Below are positions 36,110 through 44,564 of a stretch of DNA of 64,000 bases, one piece after another. The position numbers and the translations under genes were made by a program. Each line of letters opens with the position of its first letter. Position 1 is the stretch's first letter. This DNA is from Rhodoferax_B sp049316285 (GTDB lineage: Bacteria; Pseudomonadota; Gammaproteobacteria; Burkholderiales; Burkholderiaceae_C), in assembly GCF_049316285.1 (NCBI RefSeq), contig NZ_JBMOXA010000010.1, positions 124,001 to 188,000 of the forward strand. Direction: 5' to 3'. The notes below the pieces were generated by a model. The model saw only the letters and a list, made by a program, of their open reading frames with translations. It did not search any database and was not told the origin of the DNA.

Positions 36110-37879
36110 TCAACCAGCAAAAGCCGTATCGGGCAGGCCGCGCACGCCCGGCAGGCGCAGTGAAAACAGCGCCCCCGACAACGGCGCCGCCTTCAGTGCC
36201 GCTTCGTTGAGTCGCACCGAGGCACTGGTGATGTAGAGCGTGTCCAGGTTCGCGCCACCGAAGCAACAACTCGTGGGCCGTGGCACCGGCATGCGGATAC
36301 GTTGCATCTCGCGACCATCGGGCGCATATCGCACAATGCGCCACGCGTCCCACACGGCAATCCACAGGCAACCTTCTTCGTCAACGGTCAGTCCGTCGGG
36401 CACACCGTCGTCAGCGGCGAAGGTGATCAGCGCGCGGCGGTTGGCGATGGTGCCTGCGCGCAGATCAAAGTCGTACACATACACCGTGCGCCGGAAGGTG
36501 TCGGTGAAATACATCTTGGTGTTGTCGGGACTCCATCCCAGGCCGTTGGCAATAGTGAACCCGCTGTCCATCTTCTTCCATTGGCCGTCCGGGTCGACGC
36601 GGAACAGGTTGCCGCGGTTGGCCGCAGTGCCCATATCGAGCGAGCCGACCCAGAGCCGCCCCATGCGGTCACACTTGCCGTCGTTGTAGCGGTTGCCGGG
36701 TCGGTCGGCCTCGGGGTGGCATAACGGCGCAAGCACCTTGGTCTCGGGGCTGTAAGTCATCAAGCCGCCAGGCGTAGCCACCAGCAAGCCGCCCGTTGCC
36801 TTGGGAATAGCCAGGCTGACCATGGTGCCCAGCTTGACTTCGGTATCCGTGCCGCTGAGTGTGTCGTAGCGGTGGATGGCCGGCGTGAGGATGTCCACCC
36901 AATACAGCGCCCCGTCGCGCGGCGACCAGGTCGGGCACTCGCCCAGCAGCGCGCGCGCGTCCACCAAGCATTCGGCCACAAAGGCGTCCGCGCTTTGTGG
37001 CACATCGACCGGCTGCAATGACATGAACTGGCCGCCCGCATTGTGTGAAATGGTGCGTGCTGCGCCAATCACCAAGGTGGACAAATGGTGTGCCCGCGCG
37101 CCCGTCAGGCGTTCGGGCCGGGCGGAAATGCTCACCGCGCCTATGGGGCGGCCTTCAATGTCGAAAATCGGGGCCGCGAGGGCTGCGCCCTCCGCTTCGA
37201 ACTCGCGCATCTCAATCGCGTAGCCGCGCGCGCGTACCAGGTCGAGTTCGCCGCGCAACAACTCCTGCGTGGTCAAGGTTTCCGGGGTAAAGGCCTCAAG
37301 CGGCAGCGAGGCCAGCAACTCGCGCTGGCGCACCGGCTCCAGATAAGCCAGGATTGCCTTGCCAGCGGCGGTTGCGTGCAGCGGCAATCGCAAGCCGACC
37401 CGCGAGGTGCGGCCCATGTCGCGGTTGGCGTCTTCGGAGGCCACCAGCACGATGCTGCCGCCGTCGGGCACGACGAGGTGCACGTTCTCCTTCACCGCAT
37501 TGCGCAGGCCGACCATTTCATCCTTGGCGGCCAGCCGCAGATCGAAATCGCTCCACACCTCATGCGCCAGTTCCAGCAAACGAAACCCAAGCCGGTAGGT
37601 CTTGGTGTACGCGTCGTAGCGCAGCAGGTTCTCGCGCATCAAGGTCGCCAGGATGCGATGCAGCGTGGCCTTAGGCAGGCTTGCCACCTGCAGCAACTCG
37701 GTGAAGGTCATCGGAGCCGATGCCAGCGAGACCAGGTTGAGCAGGCCCATGGCTTTTTCCAGCACGCCGATACCGCCGGGACCAGCGGGAGACGTCGGCA
37801 AGCCTGGCCCTGCTTGCGTGGTGTCGGGGGTTGGCGGGCCGGGCTGCGGCGTGGGGGGCAAAGGCGGTGGTACCGGCAT
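36110..37879 (-). CDS. IclR-type regulator fused to SMP-30/gluconolactonase domain
   Basis: One uninterrupted frame of about 589 residues from ATG 37879. After a Pro-rich leader (about 1-35) comes an IclR winged helix (about 36-95, with FTELLQVASLPKATLHRILATL as the HTH) and an IclR effector-binding domain (to about 283). A complete SMP-30/regucalcin beta-propeller follows (about 300-589). The lactonase metal ligands are present: Glu in GECPTW, Asn in NGLGWSP, and Asp in PDGLTVDEEG, with the substrate-side Asn in RYNDGKCD. The usual sugar-acid arrangement has these as separate genes. It faces a dehydratase gene that it probably controls. The frame extends upstream to 38074, but that part overlaps the dehydratase start. 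Confidence 0.88.
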   Translation of the reverse strand: MPVPPPLPPTPQPGPPTPDTTQAGPGLPTSPAGPGGIGVLEKAMGLLNLVSLASAPMTFTELLQVASLPKATLHRILATLMRENLLRYDAYTKTYRLGFRLLELAHEVWSDFDLRLAAKDEMVGLRNAVKENVHLVVPDGGSIVLVASEDANRDMGRTSRVGLRLPLHATAAGKAILAYLEPVRQRELLASLPLEAFTPETLTTQELLRGELDLVRARGYAIEMREFEAEGAALAAPIFDIEGRPIGAVSISARPERLTGARAHHLSTLVIGAARTISHNAGGQFMSLQPVDVPQSADAFVAECLVDARALLGECPTWSPRDGALYWVDILTPAIHRYDTLSGTDTEVKLGTMVSLAIPKATGGLLVATPGGLMTYSPETKVLAPLCHPEADRPGNRYNDGKCDRMGRLWVGSLDMGTAANRGNLFRVDPDGQWKKMDSGFTIANGLGWSPDNTKMYFTDTFRRTVYVYDFDLRAGTIANRRALITFAADDGVPDGLTVDEEGCLWIAVWDAWRIVRYAPDGREMQRIRMPVPRPTSCCFGGANLDTLYITSASVRLNEAALKAAPLSGALFSLRLPGVRGLPDTAFAG

Positions 37880-38036
37880 GTTTCCAGTCGTTGGCGAAGA
37901 CGGCGTGCTGCATCCATGCCAGCCCGCAATGGCGTCGATTCTACGGATGGAGACCAAAGGTTCTCCCACACACCCAAAGGGAAATCCCCAATAGTTGAAA
38001 CCAATAAACGCCAGAACAATCTGCCAAACCGATAAA

Positions 38037-38053
38037 GTTCCATTCAATGAAAC
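38037..38053. promoter_or_regulatory. Candidate IclR-type operator over the dehydratase start codon
   Basis: GTTCCATTCAATGAAAC is a 17-base near-palindrome (seven of eight symmetric base pairs) centred on 38045; the ATG of the dehydratase gene (38047) lies inside it. A related half, TGAAACCAATA, occurs at 37995-38005 and repeats as TGAAACAAATA at 38048-38058. IclR proteins bind palindromes of about this size in the gap to a divergent target. The 167-base gap at 37880-38046 should also hold the promoters of both genes; no confident -10/-35 pair was chosen. Confidence 0.4.
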
Positions 38054-39225
38054 AAATACCCAACATTGATCCATTACAAATCGTCGCCTGCCGGCACTGG
38101 AAAGTCAGCATGCCGTTCAGCGAGGCCTTGCATTGGGGTTCCGGCCGGCGCCCGGCGGCGACCCGCTTGCTTGTCGAGCTGACCCTGGCCAACGGCACCA
38201 AGGGCTACGGCGAAACCATCTGCCTGCTCGAATTCATAGAACCCGTACTGGTTAACACCATCTTTCCCGTGGCGTTGCAGCACCGTGCGGCCGACGTAGA
38301 GCGCTTCACCCGCCATGTGCTGGGCGCAGGCTTCTACCATCACAAACGTGCTGCGGTCATGGCCATGGCGGCGGTGGAAATGGCGATGTGGGATGCACAA
38401 GCGCGTACCGTCGCGCAGCCGCTCTCTGCTTTGTGGGGCGGTGTTTACCGTGACAAGGTCGAGGTCGCGGCCTACCTGTTCGGCACCGACGCGGCCGCGC
38501 TGCAGACCTCGGCGCAACGCTTCGCCGATGCCGGCTACCGCAGCTTCAAGGTCAAGATCGGTATGGATGCGGCCTCGGACATTTCGAATGTGGAAGCCGT
38601 GAAACGGGTCACCGGCGAGTTGCCGCTGCGCGCCGACGTCAACGGCGCCTGGACACCCGGCACGGCCAAGCGGCTACTGGAGCGCCTGCGCGGCTACGAC
38701 CTGCAGTACATCGAGCAGCCGCTTGAGCTGGACGATCTGTTAGGCCATGCCGAGCTGCGCCGCATGCAGCCGGTGCCGGTCGCGCTGGATGAATCGGCTT
38801 ACACCCTCGCTGATGTGGGCAACATCGTGCGCGCCTCGGCGGCCGACGTGATTCTGCTCGATCCGCATGAAATCGGCGGCCTGTGGCAAGTCATCAAGGC
38901 CGCAGCCATCGCCGAAGCGGTAGGCATTCCGGTCGGGCTGCACAGCGGTGGCGAACTGGGCTTTTCGCAATCTGCCTACGTACATCTGGCCGCGAGCATC
39001 CCCAACATGTCGATCTCCATCGATTCGGAACGCTCCTACCTCGCGGATGACGTGGTGACCCACCCGCCGCGCATTGAAGGCGGCTGCTTTGCCGTGCCTA
39101 CAGAACCCGGTCTCGGCGTGGAGCCCGATTTCACCCAGATAGAGCGCTACGCCACCAACAGCATCCGTGGCGCCTACCTCGACTCCAGCCGTCCGGGCTG
39201 GTTTTCCACCAAGCCGGCCTACTGA
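38047..39225 (+). CDS. Mandelate racemase/enolase-superfamily dehydratase
   Basis: Enolase-superfamily enzyme of 392 residues. The capping N-terminal domain is followed by a barrel with a Lys-x-Lys motif (Lys168, Lys170). Metal ligands are Asp197 (RADVNG), Glu223 (YIEQP) and Glu249 (ALDES), and there is an Asp272/His299 dyad (LLDPHEIGG; VGLHSGG). The muconate-cycloisomerase subgroup would have Lys where Asp272 stands, so the mandelate racemase/sugar-acid dehydratase subgroup fits better. The likely reaction is dehydration of an acid sugar to a 2-keto-3-deoxy acid; the substrate is unknown. The neighbouring lactonase domain and Bug protein fit such a pathway. ATG 38047 lies inside a candidate operator. 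Confidence 0.88.
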   Translation: MKQIPNIDPLQIVACRHWKVSMPFSEALHWGSGRRPAATRLLVELTLANGTKGYGETICLLEFIEPVLVNTIFPVALQHRAADVERFTRHVLGAGFYHHKRAAVMAMAAVEMAMWDAQARTVAQPLSALWGGVYRDKVEVAAYLFGTDAAALQTSAQRFADAGYRSFKVKIGMDAASDISNVEAVKRVTGELPLRADVNGAWTPGTAKRLLERLRGYDLQYIEQPLELDDLLGHAELRRMQPVPVALDESAYTLADVGNIVRASAADVILLDPHEIGGLWQVIKAAAIAEAVGIPVGLHSGGELGFSQSAYVHLAASIPNMSISIDSERSYLADDVVTHPPRIEGGCFAVPTEPGLGVEPDFTQIERYATNSIRGAYLDSSRPGWFSTKPAY

Positions 39226-39304
39226 CCCAATGCCGAAGTTTGCGATCTTTCCACCCCCTCCCTACAACATAACGCCTCTTACACCCCGCAAGATGGAGAC
39301 AACC

Positions 39305-40288
39305 ATGCTGCCCACTCTCAAGAAACTCATGCTTGGTGCCACGTTGGCGCTGTCGCTGAGCGCCACCATCACCGGCACAGCCATGGCCCAGGCTTGGCCG
39401 CAAAAACCAATCAAGATCATCGTGCCCTACACCGTAGGCGGAGCCTCCGACATCACGGCCCGGCTGATCGCAGACCGGCTCTCGGTCAAGTTCGGCCAGC
39501 CCGTGACGGTGGACAACCGCCCTGGTGCAAGCGGCATCATCGGTACCGACGCCGTGGCCAAAGCCGCCCCCGACGGATACACCCTGGCCTTCGTCGCCAG
39601 TTCGCATGTGGTCAACAAAGCGCTGTTTAGCTCGATCCCATTCGATCCGATCAAGGATTTCGCCCCCATCACGCAGACCGCCAACGTGCAATTGGTCATG
39701 GTGGTACCGGCCACGCTGGGGGCCAAGTCGGTGGCCGACTTTATCGCCATGGCCAAGGCCAAGCCTGGGCAGTTGAGCTATGCCTCCTCGGGTGCAGGCA
39801 GCAACCCGCAGTTCTTCGCCGAAATGTTCAAGCAGGCCGCCGGCATCGATCTGCTTCACGTGCCCTACAAAGGCAGCACCGCAGCACACACCGACCTGCT
39901 GGCTGGCCGCACGCAACTCATGTTCGACGCCTTGGCGTCCGTCGGGCCTCACATCAAGAGCGGCAAGCTGGTGCTGTTGGCCGTGGCCGGCCCGACACGC
40001 TCGTCGCTGCTGCCGGACGTGCCCACCGTGGCTGAGGCGGGCATGGCCGGATTTGGTGCGACATCCTGGGGGGCGCTACTTGCACCGGCCGGTACACCAA
40101 AGGTGGTGATTGACCAACTGCAGCGCGAAACCTCGGTCATTCTGCACTCGCCAGAAGTCAAGGAGCGGCTGGGTGCATTGGGCGCCGAGGTGGTGGCATC
40201 AACACCCGAGCAACTAGGCGAATTGATGAAGAAGGAAGAAGCCCGGTACACCAAGATGGTGAAGGATTTACACATCACGCCGGAGTGA
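39305..40288 (+). CDS. Bug family tripartite tricarboxylate transporter substrate-binding protein
   Basis: Periplasmic binding protein of 327 residues. The signal peptide ends in GTAMAQA (about residue 25), then the Bug start AWPQKPIKIIVPYTVGGASD follows. Family motifs include GQPVTVDNRPGASGIIGT near residue 60, DGYTLAFV near residue 88 and VPYKGSTAAHTDLLAGR near residue 186. Bug proteins bind carboxylates or related small acids; many occur without adjacent TctA/TctB genes, as here. GGAGA precedes ATG 39305 at the right spacing. It follows the dehydratase gene by 79 bases, so it may deliver the acid substrate of that pathway (inference). Confidence 0.93.
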   Translation: MLPTLKKLMLGATLALSLSATITGTAMAQAWPQKPIKIIVPYTVGGASDITARLIADRLSVKFGQPVTVDNRPGASGIIGTDAVAKAAPDGYTLAFVASSHVVNKALFSSIPFDPIKDFAPITQTANVQLVMVVPATLGAKSVADFIAMAKAKPGQLSYASSGAGSNPQFFAEMFKQAAGIDLLHVPYKGSTAAHTDLLAGRTQLMFDALASVGPHIKSGKLVLLAVAGPTRSSLLPDVPTVAEAGMAGFGATSWGALLAPAGTPKVVIDQLQRETSVILHSPEVKERLGALGAEVVASTPEQLGELMKKEEARYTKMVKDLHITPE

Positions 40289-40622
40289 TGCAGCACCGCT
40301 GGCTACAGCACCGATAGCAGATAAGCGTTGCGGCACGGCCATCGTGCATGGCTGGGACCGGGTCAGCAGGTCCACGTAAAACGCAAAGAAGCGTGCGTTG
40401 TCAAACCCCTACGCCACCGTCATTTTCTGCAGGCCTGCACCGGATACCGGAGCCGCACTGTAGCCAATGATCTGACCGTCACTCGCTGCATTGGGGTATC
40501 GATCACCGTGGCGACCAGCATGCCGCCGAGCCATAGACGTTTCGAAGCGCCATGCCGCCGGCGTTGGTGGTTTGAAAGCACTCCATGACCTGGCCAGGCT
40601 CGCACGCGGAGGCGTGAGGTTC
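40289..40622. other. Intergenic region without recognised gene
   Basis: These 334 bases lie between the Bug protein gene and the convergent methyltransferase gene. Short open frames exist on both strands, but none has a ribosome-binding site, a recognisable motif or gene-like codon use. The sequence could be the remains of an older gene, but no parent can be named. I see no clear terminator. Confidence 0.5.
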
Positions 40623-41318
40623 TCAGTGCCGTTGGTAACGCAGCAGCCGCCCACGGTAAAGCGGTTCGTCGCCTACCGCCTCCTCGCGCAAAAGAGTGGT
40701 CTCTTCCAGCACGTAGCCCAGCTGTTGCAGCCGCCGTGTGAAGGCCGCACGGTTGCCGCGCTCGGGATCAACAATCAAAACCTCGCTCACCGGCATGGCG
40801 TGGCGCTCGATGAAGAGAGACAGGGCACCACCCTCGTCGCGTTCATACAGCACGTCGCTGCCCATGATCAGGTCAAAACGCCCTTGCACGGTGGGCGCAA
40901 GGTCTTGCCCCGGCTGCTGCGTGGGCACATGTGACCAGTCGCCGTGGCAATAACGCATGGGCGCCAAACCATTGAGACGCAGGTTCTCCAGAAGAAAGCT
41001 GCCGGCCAGCGGATGGCAGTCGCTGGCCGTGACCAGGGCGCCGCGCCGGTGGCAAACCAGGCTGGCCAGTGCCAGGCCGCAGCCAATCTCCAGAATGTTT
41101 TCGCCCGCTTTGAGCGGCCGCTGTGCCACTGCTGCCGCCAGATGTATGCCCGAGGGCCAGACCATGCCAAACAACGGCCAGTTACCCGAAGAAATGCCCA
41201 CCGCCAAGGCGTGGCCCAGCGGGTCGCTGAACTGCTGACGGTCCAGCAGGCTGCGGATCTGCAGCGCGGCAACGCCACCTACGGGAATGAGTTCTTGCTT
41301 GAGCGCATAGCCCGGCAT
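40623..41318 (-). CDS. Class I SAM-dependent methyltransferase (METTL21/Nnt1-like)
   Basis: Predicted cytoplasmic methyltransferase of 231 residues from ATG 41318. The SAM loop is ENILEIGCGLALASLVCHRRG near residue 75, the acidic strand end is TASDCHPL, and the substrate-side motif is GSDVLYER (about 145-152). This D-x-x-Y type motif is typical of the Methyltransf_16 group, whose eukaryotic members methylate protein lysines. The bacterial target is unknown. The frame runs 38 codons further upstream, but those codons are not family-like. It lies 147 bases downstream of the RsmH-like gene's end on the same strand, with no gene between. Confidence 0.82.
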   Translation of the reverse strand: MPGYALKQELIPVGGVAALQIRSLLDRQQFSDPLGHALAVGISSGNWPLFGMVWPSGIHLAAAVAQRPLKAGENILEIGCGLALASLVCHRRGALVTASDCHPLAGSFLLENLRLNGLAPMRYCHGDWSHVPTQQPGQDLAPTVQGRFDLIMGSDVLYERDEGGALSLFIERHAMPVSEVLIVDPERGNRAAFTRRLQQLGYVLEETTLLREEAVGDEPLYRGRLLRYQRH

Positions 41319-41465
41319 ATCGACTTTCGTGAGCGAATTTGCTGGGGATGCCAGGACGGCATCAAGAGCGCAGGCGCGGATGGGAGTGGGCAGTATGCAG
41401 CAGCTTGGGCTGTGAGCAAGCGCCACGCCCATAAAAGGCCGCGCAAAGCTCGGGGCAATGGATCA

Positions 41466-42524
41466 TCAGTGCAGCGCGCGCACCGCCCAGCGCAGCTTGG
41501 CAGAGGTGGAGCGTGGATTGCTGCGCTGCTCGTCATATGAGGCGCGAATCGGATCGGCGGCCACGCTGCTGAAGGTGCCGTTGCGCTCGCCGGTTTGAAA
41601 GCATTTCTTCACGCGCCGGTCTTCCCCGGAATGAAAGCTCAGAATCGCCACGCGTCCCCCTGGCTTCAGGCAGGCGGGCAGGTTCAGCAGCATCGCGTCC
41701 AGCACACCAAACTCGTCGTTCACCTCGATGCGCAGCGCCTGGAACGTGCGCTGCAGCACCTTCTTGGTCTCGGCCAAACGCTCCTCCGCAGGCATGCTGC
41801 GTTTGTAGACCAGCTCCATGGTGGCGCGCACCAGGTCGGCCAACTGCACGGTGGTCTGCAGATACTGGCCTTGCAGCGCGGCGGCCAAGGGGATGGCAAA
41901 GGGTTCGTCGGAGTTGTCGGTCAGCAGGTCGCGCAGCCGGTGGCGCGTCACACACAGTAGCAGCTCGCTGGCCGACTGGCCGCTGGTCGGGTTCAGACGC
42001 AAGTCCAGCGGGCCATCGGCGCGGAAGCTGAAGCCGCGTGCCGGGTTGTCGATTTGCATGGACGACACCCCCAGGTCGGCCAACGCAAAGTCGAAGCCCC
42101 CGCCGGCCTGCGGCAGCAAGCTCACCAGTTCGCTGAAGTTCGCACGGTGCACGCTGAGCGCTTCTTCGCCATAACCCAAGGCACGCAGCCGCGCGGTGGT
42201 GCGCGGCAACTCGATCGGGTCCACATCCATGCCAAACATGCGCCCACCGGGCTGCACCAGCGGCAGCATGGCCAGTGTGTGGCCGCCAAAGCCAAGGGTC
42301 AGGTCCAGGCCGGTTTCACCCGGCAGCGGTTTCAGAATGGCCAGGATTTCATCGACGCAAATCGAGCGGTGCATGCCCGCAGGTGTTTGCCCGCGCTGCA
42401 TGACTTTTTCGACCTCGGCCGCATGGCGCGTGGGGTCTAGCTCCTTGTACTTTTCTTCAAACTGGCGCGGATGGGTGCCAGCGTAACGTACGCGGCGCTT
42501 GTGGGGAGGTGTGGGCTCTGTCAT
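41466..42524 (-). CDS. RsmH-like 16S rRNA (cytosine-N4) methyltransferase, divergent paralogue
   Basis: Methyltransferase of 352 residues related to RsmH (MraW), which methylates N4 of C1402 in 16S rRNA. Family motifs are present but changed: MHRSICVDEIL and DLTLGFGGHTLAML where canonical RsmH has a DGTxGxGGH loop; GVSSMQIDNPARGFSFRADGPLDLR, which is close to the consensus; and ILSFHSGEDRRVK for the usual SFHSLEDR. It is not in a division/cell-wall cluster with mraZ and ftsL, where the housekeeping rsmH normally lies. It is therefore probably a second copy with a shifted target. ATG 42524 opens with a basic segment (PHKRRVRY) suited to RNA binding. Confidence 0.8.
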   Translation of the reverse strand: MTEPTPPHKRRVRYAGTHPRQFEEKYKELDPTRHAAEVEKVMQRGQTPAGMHRSICVDEILAILKPLPGETGLDLTLGFGGHTLAMLPLVQPGGRMFGMDVDPIELPRTTARLRALGYGEEALSVHRANFSELVSLLPQAGGGFDFALADLGVSSMQIDNPARGFSFRADGPLDLRLNPTSGQSASELLLCVTRHRLRDLLTDNSDEPFAIPLAAALQGQYLQTTVQLADLVRATMELVYKRSMPAEERLAETKKVLQRTFQALRIEVNDEFGVLDAMLLNLPACLKPGGRVAILSFHSGEDRRVKKCFQTGERNGTFSSVAADPIRASYDEQRSNPRSTSAKLRWAVRALH

Positions 42525-42579
42525 CGGCCATTATGTGGCCGCGCTGGGGCCAATAGCAGCCGGTGATCAGGCCATTCTT

Positions 42580-42627
42580 CAAATTCAAAAAGAAAAGCCG
42601 CGCAGAGCTTGATACATCTGCGCGGCT
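42580..42627 (-). terminator. Rho-independent terminator of the pyruvate dehydrogenase operon
   Basis: On the minus strand a perfect 11-bp stem (AGCCGCGCAGA / TCTGCGCGGCT, ten-base loop) is followed by TTTTCTTTTT. It begins 36 bases after the lpdA stop and ends transcription coming from aceE-aceF-BPH-lpdA. Confidence 0.9.
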
Positions 42628-42628
42628 A

Positions 42629-42645
42629 GCTACTGAATCAGTAGC
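42629..42645. repeat. 17-bp dyad GCTAY-N7-RTAGC, intergenic copy 1
   Basis: GCTACTGAATCAGTAGC is a perfect palindrome apart from its central base, with eight-base arms. It lies between the lpdA stop and the terminator, so it is in the 3' untranslated part of the operon. It belongs with the similar dyads at 16307 and 52989. Confidence 0.6.
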
Positions 42646-42662
42646 AACCAGGCGTCAACCCA

Positions 42663-44495
42663 TCACTTGCGCTGCGGCGGCACGTCGGTGCAGCTGCCGT
42701 GCGCGATTTCTGCCGCCATGCCGATGGACTCGCCCAGCGTGGGGTGGGGGTGTATGGTCTTGCCGATGTCGACCGCGTCCGCGCCCATTTCGATCGCCAG
42801 GGCGATTTCGCCAATCATGTCGCCGGCGTGGGTGCCGACCATGCCGCCGCCCAGGATCTTGCCGTGGCCATGCGCTTCAGGGGAGTCGTCAAACAGCAGC
42901 TTGGTGACACCTTCGTCGCGGCCATTGGCGATGGCGCGGCCCGAGGCGTTCCAAGGGAACAGGCCTTTCTTGACCTTGATGCCTTGTGCCTTGGCCTGGT
43001 CTTCGGTCAGCCCAACCCAGGCGACTTCGGGATCGGTGTAGGCCACGCTAGGAATGACACGGGCGTTGAACGCAGCCGCGGCCAGTTCCTTGTTGCCCTG
43101 CAGTTCACCGGCAATCACTTCTGCGGCCACATGGCCTTCGTGCACCGCCTTGTGCGCCAACATGGGCTGGCCCACGATGTCGCCGATGGCGAAGATGTGT
43201 GGCACGTTGGTGCGCATCTGGATGTCCACGGGGATGAAACCACGGTCGGTCACGGCCACGCCAGCCTTTTCGGCGGCGAGCTTCTTGCCGTTCGGTGTGC
43301 GGCCCACGGCTTGCAGCACCAGGTCGTAGGTTTGTGGCTCGGGCACGGTCACACCGTCTTCTGCGGGCGCAAACGTCACCTTGATGCCTTCGGGCGTGGC
43401 TTCGGCGCCCACGGTCTTGGTCTTGAGCATGATGTTGTCAAAACGTGGCGCATTCATTTTTTGCCAGATCTTGACCAGGTCGCGGTCTGCGCCCTGCATC
43501 AGGCCGTCCATCATTTCCACCACGTCCAGGCGTGCGCCCAGCGTGCTGTAAACCGTGCCCATTTCCAGGCCGATGATGCCGCCGCCCAGGATCAGCATGC
43601 GCTTGGGCACTTGCGTGAGTTCCAGCGCGCCGGTGCTGTCGACCACGCGTGGGTCTTGTGGCATGAAAGGCAGGCGCACGGCTTGTGAACCTGCGGCGAT
43701 GATGGCGCGCTTGAACGCGATGGTCTGGGTTTTGCCCGACTTTTCCTGGCCTTTGGCGCCGGTGGTTTCTTCCACTTGCAGGTGGTTGGCTCCGACAAAC
43801 TGGCCCGTGCCGCGCAGGATGGTGACCTTGCGCATCTTGGCCATGGCCGCCAGGCCGCCGGTCAGCTTGCCAATGACTTTTTCCTTGTGAGTGCGCAGCT
43901 TGCCGATGTCCACCGTGGGCGCACCAAAGTCCACGCCCAGCGCGGCCATGTGGCTCACTTCGTCCATCACGGCGGCCACGTGCAGCAGCGCCTTGGAGGG
44001 GATGCAACCAACGTTCAAACACACGCCGCCAAGCGTGGCGTAGCGTTCCACGATCACCACCTTCAAGCCGAGGTCGGCCGCGCGGAAGGCGGCGGAGTAG
44101 CCACCGGGGCCACCGCCAAGCACCAACACGTCGAACTCCTGGTCGGCCGTGCCGGCAAAGCTGGCGGCAGGAGGCGCGGCAACTGCAGCGGCAGCAGGCG
44201 CTGCAGCAGCCGGAGCGGCGGCAGGAGCAGCTGCGGGCGCAGCAGAAGCAGCAGCGGCCTCACCTTCGACCAACAACACCAACGAGCCTTCCTTGACCTT
44301 GTCGCCAAGCGCGACCTTGAGCTCTTTGACCACGCCGCCTTGCGAGGCCGGGATTTCCATCGAGGCCTTGTCGCTTTCGACGGTGATGAGCGACTGCTCG
44401 GGCTTGATGGTGTCGCCGACCTTGACCAGCAATTCGATCACCGTGACTTCGGCGAAATCGCCAATGTCTGGAACCTTGATTTCTACGACTGCCAT
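42663..44495 (-). CDS. lpdA: Dihydrolipoyl dehydrogenase (E3) with N-terminal lipoyl domain
   Basis: E3 component of the pyruvate dehydrogenase complex, 610 residues, which reoxidises dihydrolipoamide with NAD. Residues 1-75 form a lipoyl domain (lipoyl-Lys in ESDKASME near residue 43), then comes an Ala/Pro-rich linker (about 80-115). The flavoprotein follows, with the redox disulfide in CLNVGCIPSKAL (Cys at about 159 and 164), the NAD loop GGGIIGLEMG near residue 300, and the C-terminal His-Glu pair in HPHPTLGES. A lipoyl domain on E3 is known from Neisseria, Ralstonia and other betaproteobacteria. It is the last gene of the operon, 69 bases after the BPH gene. Confidence 0.97.
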   Translation of the reverse strand: MAVVEIKVPDIGDFAEVTVIELLVKVGDTIKPEQSLITVESDKASMEIPASQGGVVKELKVALGDKVKEGSLVLLVEGEAAAASAAPAAAPAAAPAAAAPAAAAVAAPPAASFAGTADQEFDVLVLGGGPGGYSAAFRAADLGLKVVIVERYATLGGVCLNVGCIPSKALLHVAAVMDEVSHMAALGVDFGAPTVDIGKLRTHKEKVIGKLTGGLAAMAKMRKVTILRGTGQFVGANHLQVEETTGAKGQEKSGKTQTIAFKRAIIAAGSQAVRLPFMPQDPRVVDSTGALELTQVPKRMLILGGGIIGLEMGTVYSTLGARLDVVEMMDGLMQGADRDLVKIWQKMNAPRFDNIMLKTKTVGAEATPEGIKVTFAPAEDGVTVPEPQTYDLVLQAVGRTPNGKKLAAEKAGVAVTDRGFIPVDIQMRTNVPHIFAIGDIVGQPMLAHKAVHEGHVAAEVIAGELQGNKELAAAAFNARVIPSVAYTDPEVAWVGLTEDQAKAQGIKVKKGLFPWNASGRAIANGRDEGVTKLLFDDSPEAHGHGKILGGGMVGTHAGDMIGEIALAIEMGADAVDIGKTIHPHPTLGESIGMAAEIAHGSCTDVPPQRK

Positions 44496-44564
44496 TTCTT
44501 TATCTCCACAAGTTTTGCCTGCACCCCATGTGGTGGCGCGGGCCTATTTGTCTGTTTGCTGTGC

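Noticed and set aside
40289..40622. Pseudogene in the gap after the Bug protein gene
   Set aside because: Short frames exist, but no recognisable family remnant could be joined across them.
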